From Candidatus Falkowbacteria bacterium CG10_big_fil_rev_8_21_14_0_10_43_10 (GTDB lineage Bacteria > Patescibacteriota > Patescibacteriia > Patescibacteriales > XYC2-FULL-47-12), in contig PFAR01000018.1 in assembly GCA_002773655.1 (NCBI GenBank), positions 1 to 8,867 of the forward strand: a stretch of DNA of 8,867 bases, in the 5' to 3' direction. Within the stretch, counting starts at the first letter, position 1. Each line of letters opens with the position of its first letter. Position numbers and translations under genes: made by a program. A model generated the notes under the pieces. That model saw only the letters and a program-made list of their open reading frames with translations, ran no database searches and was not told the origin of the DNA. Of the stretch, positions 1 to 5,556 are shown piece after piece.

Positions 1-76
1 CCTGCGGCAAGAATGATGATAGCCCTTCATCCCTGCGGCAGAGACCGCAGGGTATTCGGGCACGGTGCTGGATAAA
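1..76 (+). repeat. Left copy of a 76-bp inverted repeat with GC-rich palindromes
   Basis: Every base from 1 to 76 is the reverse complement of 8849 down to 8774; pairing stops at base 77. Inside lies the hairpin CCCTGCGG-cagaga-CCGCAGGG (31-52), and the inner edge ends in GGTGCTGGATAAA. The repeat begins mid-palindrome at base 1, so the element continues beyond the window. Its inner end runs into the A-tract of the ricT terminator. It looks like one arm of a dispersed palindromic element (MITE- or REP-like) rather than a gene. The match is read directly from the sequence; the element class is inferred. Confidence 0.9.
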
Positions 77-104
77 AAGAGCTTGACGTCCGCCAGGCTC
101 TTTT
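74..104 (-). terminator. Rho-independent terminator of the rpsB-tsf-ricT operon
   Basis: An A-tract (74-78) and GAGC (79-82) face GCTC (97-100) and TTTT (101-104). On the minus strand this gives a GAGC/GCUC stem, extended by three pairs past one mismatch, followed by a U-run. It starts about ten bases past the ricT stop codon. The symmetric A and T tracts mean it could also stop transcription arriving on the plus strand. Confidence 0.7.
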
Positions 105-114
105 CTTATATAAT

Positions 115-933
115 CTATTTTTTATACTTTATTTTACTTAGGGGTATATCAAAAATTTTTTCATATCCGTCTTCTTTGTTGCGGCCTTTTATTTTTAAGT
201 CAACTGTTTTCTTTAAAGTATGCCAACCAATAACTTCAGCCTCCACTCCTTCATAAATAACTTTCGATCCAATAGGAGGGAGATTCTTCGCCAACTCGGC
301 GTAACCCTCATTTTCATACCGCAAACAGCACATTAAACGCCCGCAACTGCCGGAAAGGCGCTCGCTGCCCCGGTGGGCGATCTGCTGGTTCTCCGCCATT
401 TCCGAGCTGATTCCGCCCAAATCTCCCAGAAAGCTCTTGCAGCACATCGGCCGGACTCCGCACCGCCCGATATCGCCGCAAATTTTCGCCTCATCGCGGA
501 TACCGACCTGGTAGAGAATAATCGACTTCTGATAATGGCGGGCTAAATCTTTCACCAGTTCGCGGAAGTCGACCCGGCCGTCGGCAATAAAGGCGAATTT
601 AACTCTGGAATCATCATAAGAGCAATGAACGTCAACTATTTTCATCGGCAAATTATGTTTTTTTACCAGAATGCGGCAATATTTTATCATCTCCAGTTTA
701 TCCGTCCTGCCTATTTTTTCCAGGTCATTTTTATTGGCCAGTCTGGTTACCGGCTTCAGCTCCCCTTGGCCGGCGCTTTTATCGGACTCTTTAACCGCTA
801 TAACCTCTCCGATGTCCGTGCCGACTTCCGTTTCCACGATTATTTTATCCCCGACTTTCAAATCCAAATTATTATCATTGCTAAAATCATATTCTTTGTC
901 CCAGGGACAAAATTTTATTTTGATTATTTGCAT
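115..933 (-). CDS. ricT: RicT / PSP1 C-terminal domain protein (YaaT family)
   Basis: A 272-aa protein of the PSP1/YaaT family, about full length. In Bacillus subtilis, RicT (YaaT) is part of the RicA-RicF-RicT complex, which binds [4Fe-4S] clusters and affects RNase Y-dependent mRNA processing; that role is family knowledge. Here the cysteine signature is intact: C158 in GRCGV, C164-C165 in MCCKSFLGD, C197 in SGSCGRLMCC and C202-C203. The N-terminal half has the beta-rich PSP1 pattern (KVGDKIIVETEVGTDIGEV, residues 26-44) and the C-terminal part is a small barrel-like tail. Start is ATG at 933, five bases past the tsf stop, so it is the third gene of the rpsB-tsf operon and probably translationally coupled; no clear Shine-Dalgarno is visible. 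It ends in TAG. No RicA or RicF gene lies in this window. Confidence 0.9.
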   Translation of the reverse strand: MQIIKIKFCPWDKEYDFSNDNNLDLKVGDKIIVETEVGTDIGEVIAVKESDKSAGQGELKPVTRLANKNDLEKIGRTDKLEMIKYCRILVKKHNLPMKIVDVHCSYDDSRVKFAFIADGRVDFRELVKDLARHYQKSIILYQVGIRDEAKICGDIGRCGVRPMCCKSFLGDLGGISSEMAENQQIAHRGSERLSGSCGRLMCCLRYENEGYAELAKNLPPIGSKVIYEGVEAEVIGWHTLKKTVDLKIKGRNKEDGYEKIFDIPLSKIKYKK

Positions 934-938
934 AAATA

Positions 939-1745
939 TTATTGTAAAGAGAATCTGATAAATTCTAAAACTTTTACATCTCCCAATATCTCTTCCACTT
1001 TCTTTTTGTCGTCTTTAATATACTCCTGTTTAATCAGGCAGGTTTCTCCGTAATATTTTTTCAATTTTCCTTCAATAATCTTTTCCATCATGGCCTCCGG
1101 CTTGCCTTCATTTTTCAGCTGAGCGCGATAAATCTCTTTTTCTTTTTCTATCTCGCTCTCCAGCACGTCCTCCGGCTTCAGGTATTTAGGGTTGGCGGCC
1201 GCTATCTGCATGGCGATATCAACCGCCAGCTCTTTTTTATCCGGCTTGTCCAAAGAAACTAAAACTCCGATTTTTCCCTCCAGATGAAGATAGCTGGCGA
1301 CCGTGCCGTTTTCGCTTTTTAATACCGCCGCCAGGCTGATAGCGAGCTTTTCGCCAATGACTCCGCTAAAACTCTCCAATTGCTCTTTAACATCAGACCC
1401 GTCCATGGGCGCGCTTAAAAGCTCGCCGGCGGAAGAGGATTTCTGCTCTTTTAATATTGTAAAAGCTTTTTTGGCGAAATTCTGGAATTTTTCGTTGCGG
1501 GAGACAAAATCAGTCTCAGAGTTAATCTCTACCATATACCCTTCCGTGCCGCTTTCGTTTACGCCGGCCAAAATAATGCCTTCGCTGGCTTCGCGGCCGG
1601 CCCTTTTCGCGGCCTTGGCCATTCCTTTTTTGCGCAAAATTTCCCCGGCTTTTTCAATGTCGCCGCCGGATTCGTCCAACGCGCTTTTGCAGTCGCCTAT
1701 TCCGCAGCCGGTTTTATCGCGCAATTCTTTTATTTTTTCCATCAT
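939..1745 (-). CDS. tsf: Elongation factor Ts
   Basis: EF-Ts catalyses GDP/GTP exchange on EF-Tu in the cytoplasm. The protein is 268 aa from the ATG at 1745 (267 from the adjacent ATG at 1742). An N-terminal UBA-like domain is clear (KELRDKTGCGIGDCKSALDE, from residue 6), followed by RKKGMAKAAKRAGREASEG (39-57) and the EF-Tu-contacting TDFV (78-81) in EINSETDFVSRNEKF. The C-terminal EF-Ts motif LKKYYGETCLIKQEYIKD is present. A TTG nine bases upstream of 1745 would add three residues (MSI), but the ATG pair fits the usual family start (MEKIKELR). No good Shine-Dalgarno precedes either, because a palindromic repeat ends only 11 bases upstream (1757). It lies downstream of rpsB, the usual order, with a 144-nt gap instead of the normal short one. 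Confidence 0.97.
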   Translation of the reverse strand: MMEKIKELRDKTGCGIGDCKSALDESGGDIEKAGEILRKKGMAKAAKRAGREASEGIILAGVNESGTEGYMVEINSETDFVSRNEKFQNFAKKAFTILKEQKSSSAGELLSAPMDGSDVKEQLESFSGVIGEKLAISLAAVLKSENGTVASYLHLEGKIGVLVSLDKPDKKELAVDIAMQIAAANPKYLKPEDVLESEIEKEKEIYRAQLKNEGKPEAMMEKIIEGKLKKYYGETCLIKQEYIKDDKKKVEEILGDVKVLEFIRFSLQ

Positions 1746-1756
1746 AATACTCAAAA

Positions 1757-1850
1757 TGTCATTTCGAGGAACGAAGTGACGAGAAATATAATATACACAT
1801 ATCCCTCGGCTTAGTTTATCCCGAGCGTAGCCGAGGGACTCGGGATGACA
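1757..1850. repeat. 94-bp palindromic mini-repeat (MITE-like) between rpsB and tsf
   Basis: The ends are inverted: TGTCATTTCGAG at 1757 faces CTCGGGATGACA ending at 1850 (TGTCATCCCGAG in reverse complement, two mismatches). Internal stems are CCCTCGGC (1803-1810) with GCCGAGGG (1830-1837), and the alternative TCCCGAG (1819-1825) with CTCGGGA (1839-1845). Sequences of the type TGTCATTTCGAGgaACGAAGTGACGAG are a recurrent dispersed repeat style in many bacterial genomes (from memory). There is no ORF and no U-run, so it is not an obvious terminator. It is transcribed within the operon and its edge lies next to the tsf start. Confidence 0.75.
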
Positions 1851-1889
1851 AAAAAATAATTAATCTGCTATTGTTAAAAAATGATGATT

Positions 1890-2633
1890 TTATTTCTTCA
1901 CGCCTTGTCCTTCGTCCTTCGCGCTTGTTGCTTCAGGCTTCCTCATTCCCGCGGCTCTGCCTTCCTTAACCGCCTCACTTACCAGCTGTAAAACCAGCTT
2001 AGCCGCCTTGGTAGCGTCGTCATTGCAGGGGATAACGTATTTTATGCCGTCCGGGTTTACGTTCGTGTCGCAAATCGCTATTATCGGAACGCCCTTTTTT
2101 CTAGCTTCGTTAAAAGCCGTCTTTTCCCGCTTTATATCCCAGATAAAAATAACATCTGGCAACTTTTTTAAATTAACCAAGCCCCCGACCATTCTTTCTA
2201 ATTTTTCTATCTTTTTGGTAAAATCCAGCTGTTCCTTTTTTGTGTACTTTCCCAGCTTGCCGGCCTCCCGCTTTTCTTTCAGGTCCAGATAATTTTTTAC
2301 CAGCCGCTTAATCACGGCGAAATTAGTCAAAGTGCCTCCCAGCCAGCGGTTGCTGACATAAGGAATGCCCAGCTCTTCGGCCTGCGAAGCGATTTTGCTT
2401 TTTACCTGGTCCTTAGTTCCGACCAGCAGGATAGTTTTATTTTCCGCCGCCATCCTGGATATGAACTGCAGCGCCTCTTCTAACAACTGCTGCGTTTTCT
2501 CTAAATTAATAATGTGCACGTTGGCTCTTTTGCCAAAAATAAAAGGCTCCATCTTCGGGTGCCATTTTGATGTCTGATGCCCAAAATGCATGCCAGCCTT
2601 GAGCATCTCTTCAATTGAAGGGATTTTTACCAT
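1890..2633 (-). CDS. rpsB: 30S ribosomal protein S2
   Basis: A small-subunit ribosomal protein, 247 aa, close to the usual bacterial length. Signature regions are visible: the N-terminal MLKAGMHFGHQTSKWHPKM (residues 10-28), INLEKTQ in the first strand-helix unit, VSNRWLGGTLTNF, and the C-terminal half PDVIFIWDIKREKTAFNEA and GVPIIAICDTNVNPDGIKYVIPCNDDA (split by the usual turn). The last roughly 20 residues form a charged tail (KPEATSAKDEGQGVKK). Start is ATG at 2633 with Shine-Dalgarno AAAGGA (plus-strand 2642-2647) eight bases upstream. That ribosome-binding site is partly enclosed in the base of a long stem in the leader. It is the first gene of the rpsB-tsf-ricT operon. Confidence 0.98.
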   Translation of the reverse strand: MVKIPSIEEMLKAGMHFGHQTSKWHPKMEPFIFGKRANVHIINLEKTQQLLEEALQFISRMAAENKTILLVGTKDQVKSKIASQAEELGIPYVSNRWLGGTLTNFAVIKRLVKNYLDLKEKREAGKLGKYTKKEQLDFTKKIEKLERMVGGLVNLKKLPDVIFIWDIKREKTAFNEARKKGVPIIAICDTNVNPDGIKYVIPCNDDATKAAKLVLQLVSEAVKEGRAAGMRKPEATSAKDEGQGVKK

Positions 2634-2850
2634 ATATTTTTTCCTTTACCCTGTGAAATAATCCCGAGACACTCGGAATTGCCGCTTTGCGGCATTTCAC
2701 ATGGTAAAGCCCTAATGCCTTAAGCGTATTATTTCAACAAGGTTCCTCCACCCCTATTTATCCCGCAGTATTGCGGGACAAGGAAAGTTTTTTGAGGTGT
2801 GAGAGATTTGTCCCGCGCCTTTACGGCGCCGGAGGGTTTATTAAATGATT
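2634..2850 (-). promoter_or_regulatory. Long structured 5' leader of rpsB
   Basis: About 217 nt separate the predicted transcription start (near 2850) from the rpsB ATG, with no convincing ORF. In transcript order it holds a hairpin with loop (plus-strand GCGCC 2815-2819 / GGCGC 2825-2829), a perfect TCCCGCA-gtat-TGCGGGA hairpin (2761-2778), a less structured stretch, and then the three-way junction at 2644-2709 described separately. Ribosomal protein operons are commonly autoregulated through such leaders, and S2 leaders are known in other bacteria. This sequence does not match one I can name. Some hairpins could instead be remnants of the genome's dispersed palindromes. Confidence 0.55.
2644..2709 (-). 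promoter_or_regulatory. Three-way junction enclosing the rpsB ribosome-binding site
   Basis: Plus-strand 2644-2659 (CTTTACCCTGTGAAAT) pairs with 2694-2709 (ATTTCACATGGTAAAG) over 16 positions with one mismatch. The stem closes two hairpins: CCGAG-aca-CTCGG (2664-2676) and GCCGC-ttt-GCGGC (2681-2693). The 3' strand of the stem in the RNA contains the AAAG of the AAAGGA Shine-Dalgarno, so the folded form should limit ribosome access. A weaker competitor exists: 2654-2662 can pair with ATTATTTCA at 2728-2736, which excludes part of the main stem. The pairings are seen directly; the control role and the S2 ligand are inferred. Confidence 0.55.
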
Positions 2851-2856
2851 ATTATT

Positions 2857-2885
2857 ACTTTAATATATTTACAAAAATATGTCAA
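2857..2885 (-). promoter_or_regulatory. Sigma70-type promoter of the rpsB operon
   Basis: On the minus strand a perfect -35 TTGACA (2880-2885) is followed by a 17-base AT-rich spacer and a -10 TAAAGT (2857-2862, four of six consensus bases). It lies between the upstream cassette's terminator and the structured leader, which places the transcription start near 2850. Confidence 0.65.
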
Positions 2886-2936
2886 GAAAGATTTTCCGCT
2901 ATTTAGCTTACCCCTACAAAATAACAGTGTCAAACG

Positions 2937-2963
2937 AAAAAAGAGGCGTTTGCCTCCTTTTTT
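2937..2963 (-). terminator. Terminator of the restriction-modification cassette
   Basis: AAAAAA (2937-2942), GAGGC, loop GTTT, GCCTC, then C and TTTTTT (2958-2963). On the minus strand the hairpin is followed by six U's, 25 bases past the endonuclease stop. The flanking A and T tracts make it symmetric, so it can act in both directions and insulates the cassette from the rpsB promoter. Confidence 0.85.
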
Positions 2964-2987
2964 CATCTCCGTATTATACTTTAATAT

Positions 2988-3596
2988 TTATTTTGGTTTT
3001 GGCAATCCAATCTTCTCCAATATATCCGTAAAAGCCACATACTCAATGTCACGCTCTTTATAAAAAGCCAAACTTTCCTGTAACTCTTCTGTTTGATTAT
3101 TTTTATCCAATAAATCACCAAAGGCAAAGCCCTTTTTAGCTTCATACTCTTGGTATCCGACTAAAATTATTTGCAGTGGTTTTTTATACAGGTGCGGCAC
3201 TTCGCCATATTTCAACGGCACACCCAATATTTTTTCTCCAGCCGTCCCTGTTGTCGTCCAGTTTCTTCCTTTTACTTCATAAACATATTTATCACACTCC
3301 AAATCAGGACTATATCTTTTTTCTCTTAGTGTGCTTTTGTTTTGTGCCGCCCTACGCACATTTTTTCTTCCTAGGCGAACTAAAGCTTCTCTAACTAATT
3401 CCTCGCAAAGCCGGGTTGTCCATTGACCTCCATTTCCTCCACCAATTATTTTATTTCCCCATGCTTTTTCTATTTTATTGGGTCCCACTAATCTTTTTGC
3501 GTCCGAAGTATTTTTGAGTGAAATTTCCGTAATTCCTTCATAACACCATTTAATAACTTCTGGATTGTTTAGTAAACGTGAGTTATTATTCGCCAT
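2988..3596 (-). CDS. Putative type II restriction endonuclease, PD-(D/E)XK fold
   Basis: 202 aa, no family name that I recognise. The nuclease call rests on a PD-(D/E)XK core: P97-D98 in YSPDLECD and E107-V-K109 in YVYEVKGRNW, with the right spacing for the metal-binding D...ExK triad. A glycine-rich segment GNKIIGGGNGGQW (47-59) and the helix TRLCEELVREALVRLGRK precede the core. A hydrophobic strand QIILVGYQEYEA (142-153) follows it. Context supports the call: it is the last gene of a three-gene unit that starts with a DNA methyltransferase. If the methyltransferase is correctly placed near DpnA, the target may be GATC, but the endonuclease does not look like DpnII. Start is ATG at 3596, 15 bases after the preceding stop; no Shine-Dalgarno is visible, so translation is probably coupled. 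It appears more AT-rich than rpsB, consistent with acquisition by transfer. Confidence 0.7.
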   Translation of the reverse strand: MANNNSRLLNNPEVIKWCYEGITEISLKNTSDAKRLVGPNKIEKAWGNKIIGGGNGGQWTTRLCEELVREALVRLGRKNVRRAAQNKSTLREKRYSPDLECDKYVYEVKGRNWTTTGTAGEKILGVPLKYGEVPHLYKKPLQIILVGYQEYEAKKGFAFGDLLDKNNQTEELQESLAFYKERDIEYVAFTDILEKIGLPKPK

Positions 3597-3611
3597 ACTA
3601 TTTTACTAAAT

Positions 3612-4031
3612 TTATAAAATATTAAGCTCCATTGAATGCGGTTTGCGTCCCCTTCTTAAATACTCTTTGCCGTTTGCCACCAGCAGTACGACTGCGTCAT
3701 AACCAATTTGTTTAGCGCGTTTGCATATTTTACCATCCAACGCAATTCGTTTTTGATACCAGTTCTCCGTGGCGTCATCGCACAATTCTAATTTTTTGTA
3801 CTCATTCGGAAAAAGCTGTTTAATAATTTCTGCTTCTGATGTTCCATAAACCGGATTTGCGACTTTCACTCTCTCGGGCATGTCATTTGGCCGGCCGTAA
3901 AACGCGGCCTGCAAAAAAGTAGACGCTAAAAATTTGCCTCGCTTTTGGTAAGCGCCGTGGTCTTTAGGCGGCACGTGCCACCAGTCAGAGCCGTTTATTT
4001 TTTTAATAAGTGTTTGCGTTAATATTTGCAT
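3612..4031 (-). CDS. Unknown 139-aa protein in the R-M cassette, possibly ADP-ribosyltransferase-like
   Basis: Not a protein I can name. The start is taken as ATG 4031, one base past the methyltransferase stop, with AGGG six bases upstream; a longer reading from 4100 would overlap the methyltransferase by 68 bases and lacks support. Visible blocks are DWWHVPPKDHGAYQKRG (16-32), KFLASTFLQAAFYGRP (33-48), RVKVANPVYG (54-63), a helix KRAKQIGYDAVVLLV (104-118), and a C-terminal PHSMELNIL with E135. The order (H/Y near the N-terminus, a K/R-G-x-F-x-A-S strand, a 'NP' strand, a helix followed by GYDAVV, then a final E-L-x-I-L) resembles small ADP-ribosyltransferase-like folds found in phage and toxin proteins. 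That is pattern recognition, not a demonstrated homology. It has no membrane segment and no signal peptide. Its position between methylase and nuclease suggests an accessory or alternative effector of the defence unit, or a control protein; it lacks an obvious helix-turn-helix. Confidence 0.6.
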   Translation of the reverse strand: MQILTQTLIKKINGSDWWHVPPKDHGAYQKRGKFLASTFLQAAFYGRPNDMPERVKVANPVYGTSEAEIIKQLFPNEYKKLELCDDATENWYQKRIALDGKICKRAKQIGYDAVVLLVANGKEYLRRGRKPHSMELNIL

Positions 4032-4032
4032 A

Positions 4033-4857
4033 CTACACCCTGCTTTGTAATTCTTCAAACCTTTTTTTAGATAAATCCAAATATTTTTTCTCCTTATCAA
4101 TTCCTATAAATTTTCTCTCATTCAAATTCGCCGCCAGGCCGGTCGTGGATGAGCCGGTAAACGGATCTAGTACAACATCGCCCTTGTCGGTGCTCGCCAT
4201 CACAATGCGCACCAATAAATCAATTGGCTTCTGCGTCGGGTGCTTGCCGAATTTTTTTTCATCTGGCTTTGGAGTTCCTAACGCCCAAACGCTGCGCATC
4301 TGCAAATTCGGCTTTTTTAAAAAATCTTCCTTCCAGTCCCCTTCTTTCATTAATTTATAATTAAATTTATGTTTTCCTTTTTTATCTTTGCGCGCCCAAA
4401 TCAAAGTTTCATGGCTGGCGGTAAAAAAACGGCAGCTTAAGTTCGGAGCGGCGTTCGGTTTAAACCAGGCAACATCGTTGAGAATGTGAAAATGATTAAC
4501 CTGTAAAGCAAAGCCGCATTGATAAATTGAGTGGTAGGTGCCGCTTACCCAAAGCGTGCCGCCCGGCTTTAAAACCCGATGACAGGCTTTGGTCCATTCC
4601 AGATGAAACTCCCAATCTTTTTTTAAGCCGTTGCTGACATCCCACTGCCCTTTGTTCACGCTCACCATTTTTCCAGCATGAACGGAAAAGCCGCCATTGG
4701 AGAGATGGTAGGGCGGATCGGCAAAAATCATATCAATGGAATTTTCCGCAATTTGCTTTAAAATATTTAAGCAGTTCTCTTTATACAAAACAAAATTATC
4801 CTTTACAAAATAAGGTTTATCCTTGATATCGCTTAAATTTTTCTTTTGAGCGGGCAT
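4033..4857 (-). CDS. Site-specific DNA methyltransferase, DpnA-like (beta-class, probably N6-adenine)
   Basis: 274 aa, typical length for this class. It transfers a methyl group from S-adenosylmethionine to a base, most likely adenine, to protect host DNA from the partner nuclease. Order of motifs is that of beta-class enzymes: catalytic DPPY at 47-50 (SIDMIFADPPYHLSNGG), then the target-recognition middle, then GKHPTQKP (204-211), and the AdoMet loop DPFTGSSTTG (231-240, where GSGTT is more usual). The stretches PNLSCRFFTASHETLIWARK and MVSVNKGQWD strongly recall Streptococcus DpnA (M.DpnIIB), which modifies GATC; this is from memory. Start is ATG 4857. An AGAGGAG lies 16 bases upstream, too far for an ideal ribosome-binding site. 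An in-frame TAA just upstream rules out an earlier start. First gene of the cassette. Confidence 0.92.
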   Translation of the reverse strand: MPAQKKNLSDIKDKPYFVKDNFVLYKENCLNILKQIAENSIDMIFADPPYHLSNGGFSVHAGKMVSVNKGQWDVSNGLKKDWEFHLEWTKACHRVLKPGGTLWVSGTYHSIYQCGFALQVNHFHILNDVAWFKPNAAPNLSCRFFTASHETLIWARKDKKGKHKFNYKLMKEGDWKEDFLKKPNLQMRSVWALGTPKPDEKKFGKHPTQKPIDLLVRIVMASTDKGDVVLDPFTGSSTTGLAANLNERKFIGIDKEKKYLDLSKKRFEELQSRV

Positions 4858-4881
4858 GGGTAAAAATTAATTTCTCCTCTA

Positions 4882-4910
4882 ATTTTCTCACTTCCCCCGT
4901 CATTTGTCAA
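4882..4910 (-). promoter_or_regulatory. Promoter of the restriction-modification cassette
   Basis: On the minus strand TTGACA (4905-4910) is followed by a 17-base spacer and GAAAAT (4882-4887; four of six matches). Transcription would begin near 4875, leaving a leader of only about 17 bases before the ATG at 4857. The AGAGGAG at 4874-4880 would then be at or just outside the RNA 5' end. Confidence 0.5.
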
Positions 4911-5085
4911 AATCTAATTCTTAAAAGTGTTAATTATGTTCGTGGACTTGAACAAACCGTTCCCCGCGCTCCCCGCGTATAAAAAGCTGAAAAGCCAAAT
5001 TAAGGATGAAAAACTTATATTTTATTTAAGTAATATTTTGTTAAAAAGTCAAATCACCTGTTCTTTATTGCTTATTTTTACGGAG

Positions 5086-5114
5086 TTGCCAAAAATAAAA
5101 AGCCATGCTACTAT
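5086..5114 (+). promoter_or_regulatory. Promoter of rpmE
   Basis: TTGCCA (5086-5091), a 17-base spacer ending in TGC (extended -10), and TACTAT (5109-5114). The start would be near 5121, about 29 bases before the ATG. The rest of the 292-base divergent region (4858-5149) holds the opposite promoter for the R-M cassette and otherwise nothing recognisable. Confidence 0.55.
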
Positions 5115-5149
5115 ACGACTGTTATCTGTAATCTATAATTTGCAATATT

Positions 5150-5476
5150 ATGAAAAAAGATATCCACCCTCAATACTATTCGGAAGCAAAAGTAACCTGC
5201 GCTTGCGGCAATACATTCACGACCGGCTCAACCCAGCCGGAGCTTAAAGTTGAGCTTTGCAGCGCCTGCCATCCTTTCTATACCGGCAAGCAAAAATTAT
5301 TGGATACTGCTCGCCGCGTAGAAAAATTCCAGGAAAAACAAGCTCAAAAAACAAAATTAACCGACCGGAAAGGCAAAAAAGCCAAACGAGCTACCCGGGC
5401 ATTGAAAAGAGAAAAAAAAGAAGTAGTGGTAAAAGTAAGACCGGAAGATCTAAAGAAAAAAGCTGACAAAAAATAA
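5150..5476 (+). CDS. rpmE: 50S ribosomal protein L31, zinc-ribbon type with a basic C-terminal tail
   Basis: A large-subunit ribosomal protein. The N-terminal about 65 residues are the L31 core: MKKDIHPQYY, then C17-A-C19 in VTCACGNTF and C37-x-x-C40 in LCSACHPFYTGKQK, the four cysteines of the zinc-binding (C+) form. The normal protein is about 70 residues; this one is 108 aa because of a lysine/arginine-rich extension from about residue 66 (KTKLTDRKGKKAKRATRA, and further KKE, KKK blocks). The extension likely contacts rRNA, an inference from composition. Start is ATG 5150 without a Shine-Dalgarno. It heads the rpmE-prfA-prmC cluster seen in many bacteria, but a terminator and a new promoter separate it from prfA. 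Confidence 0.95.
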   Translation: MKKDIHPQYYSEAKVTCACGNTFTTGSTQPELKVELCSACHPFYTGKQKLLDTARRVEKFQEKQAQKTKLTDRKGKKAKRATRALKREKKEVVVKVRPEDLKKKADKK

Positions 5477-5500
5477 CTATCCTGAATATTAAGCCAATTT

Positions 5501-5538
5501 ATCCAGCACCAGCTTACATGGTGCTGGATTTATCTTTG
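5501..5538 (+). terminator. Terminator hairpin after rpmE
   Basis: ATCCAGCACC (5501-5510), a 9-base loop, and GGTGCTGGAT (5520-5529) form a perfect 10-bp stem followed by TTATCTTT, an interrupted U-tract. It lies 24 bases after the rpmE stop. The left arm with its upstream TTT is identical to the TTTATCCAGCACC that opens the right terminal repeat at 8774. Confidence 0.65.
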
Positions 5539-5547
5539 TGGCGTTTA

Positions 5548-5556
5548 TGCTACAAT
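5548..5556 (+). promoter_or_regulatory. Extended -10 promoter of prfA
   Basis: TGC directly precedes TACAAT (5551-5556), a good extended -10 element. No clear -35 lies 16-18 bases upstream, where the terminator's 3' arm is. Transcription would start near 5563, giving a leader of about 65 bases. Confidence 0.45.

Noticed and set aside
1746..1754. TTG start for tsf at 1754
   Set aside because: EF-Ts normally begins at the ATG next to EKIKELR; TTG adds three residues without family support and has no better ribosome-binding site.
2664..2693. Hairpins 2664-2676 and 2681-2693 as a terminator before rpsB
   Set aside because: No U-run follows on the minus strand, and they sit within the long stem adjoining the start codon.
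2730..2765. T-box-like sequence in the rpsB leader (minus strand GGGGTGGAGGAACC)
   Set aside because: It resembles the T-box AGGGTGGNACCGCG only loosely, lacks the CGCG end and a following terminator, and rpsB is not a usual T-box target.
4032..4100. Upstream start at 4100 for the small R-M cassette protein
   Set aside because: It would overlap the methylase end by 68 bases, while ATG 4031 has a well-spaced AGGG and direct stop-start coupling.
4927..5247. Open frame of 106 codons across the rpmE promoter and gene start
   Set aside because: It overlaps rpmE in another frame, covers the predicted promoter, and shows no recognisable protein features; a decayed gene in 4936-5050 cannot be excluded.
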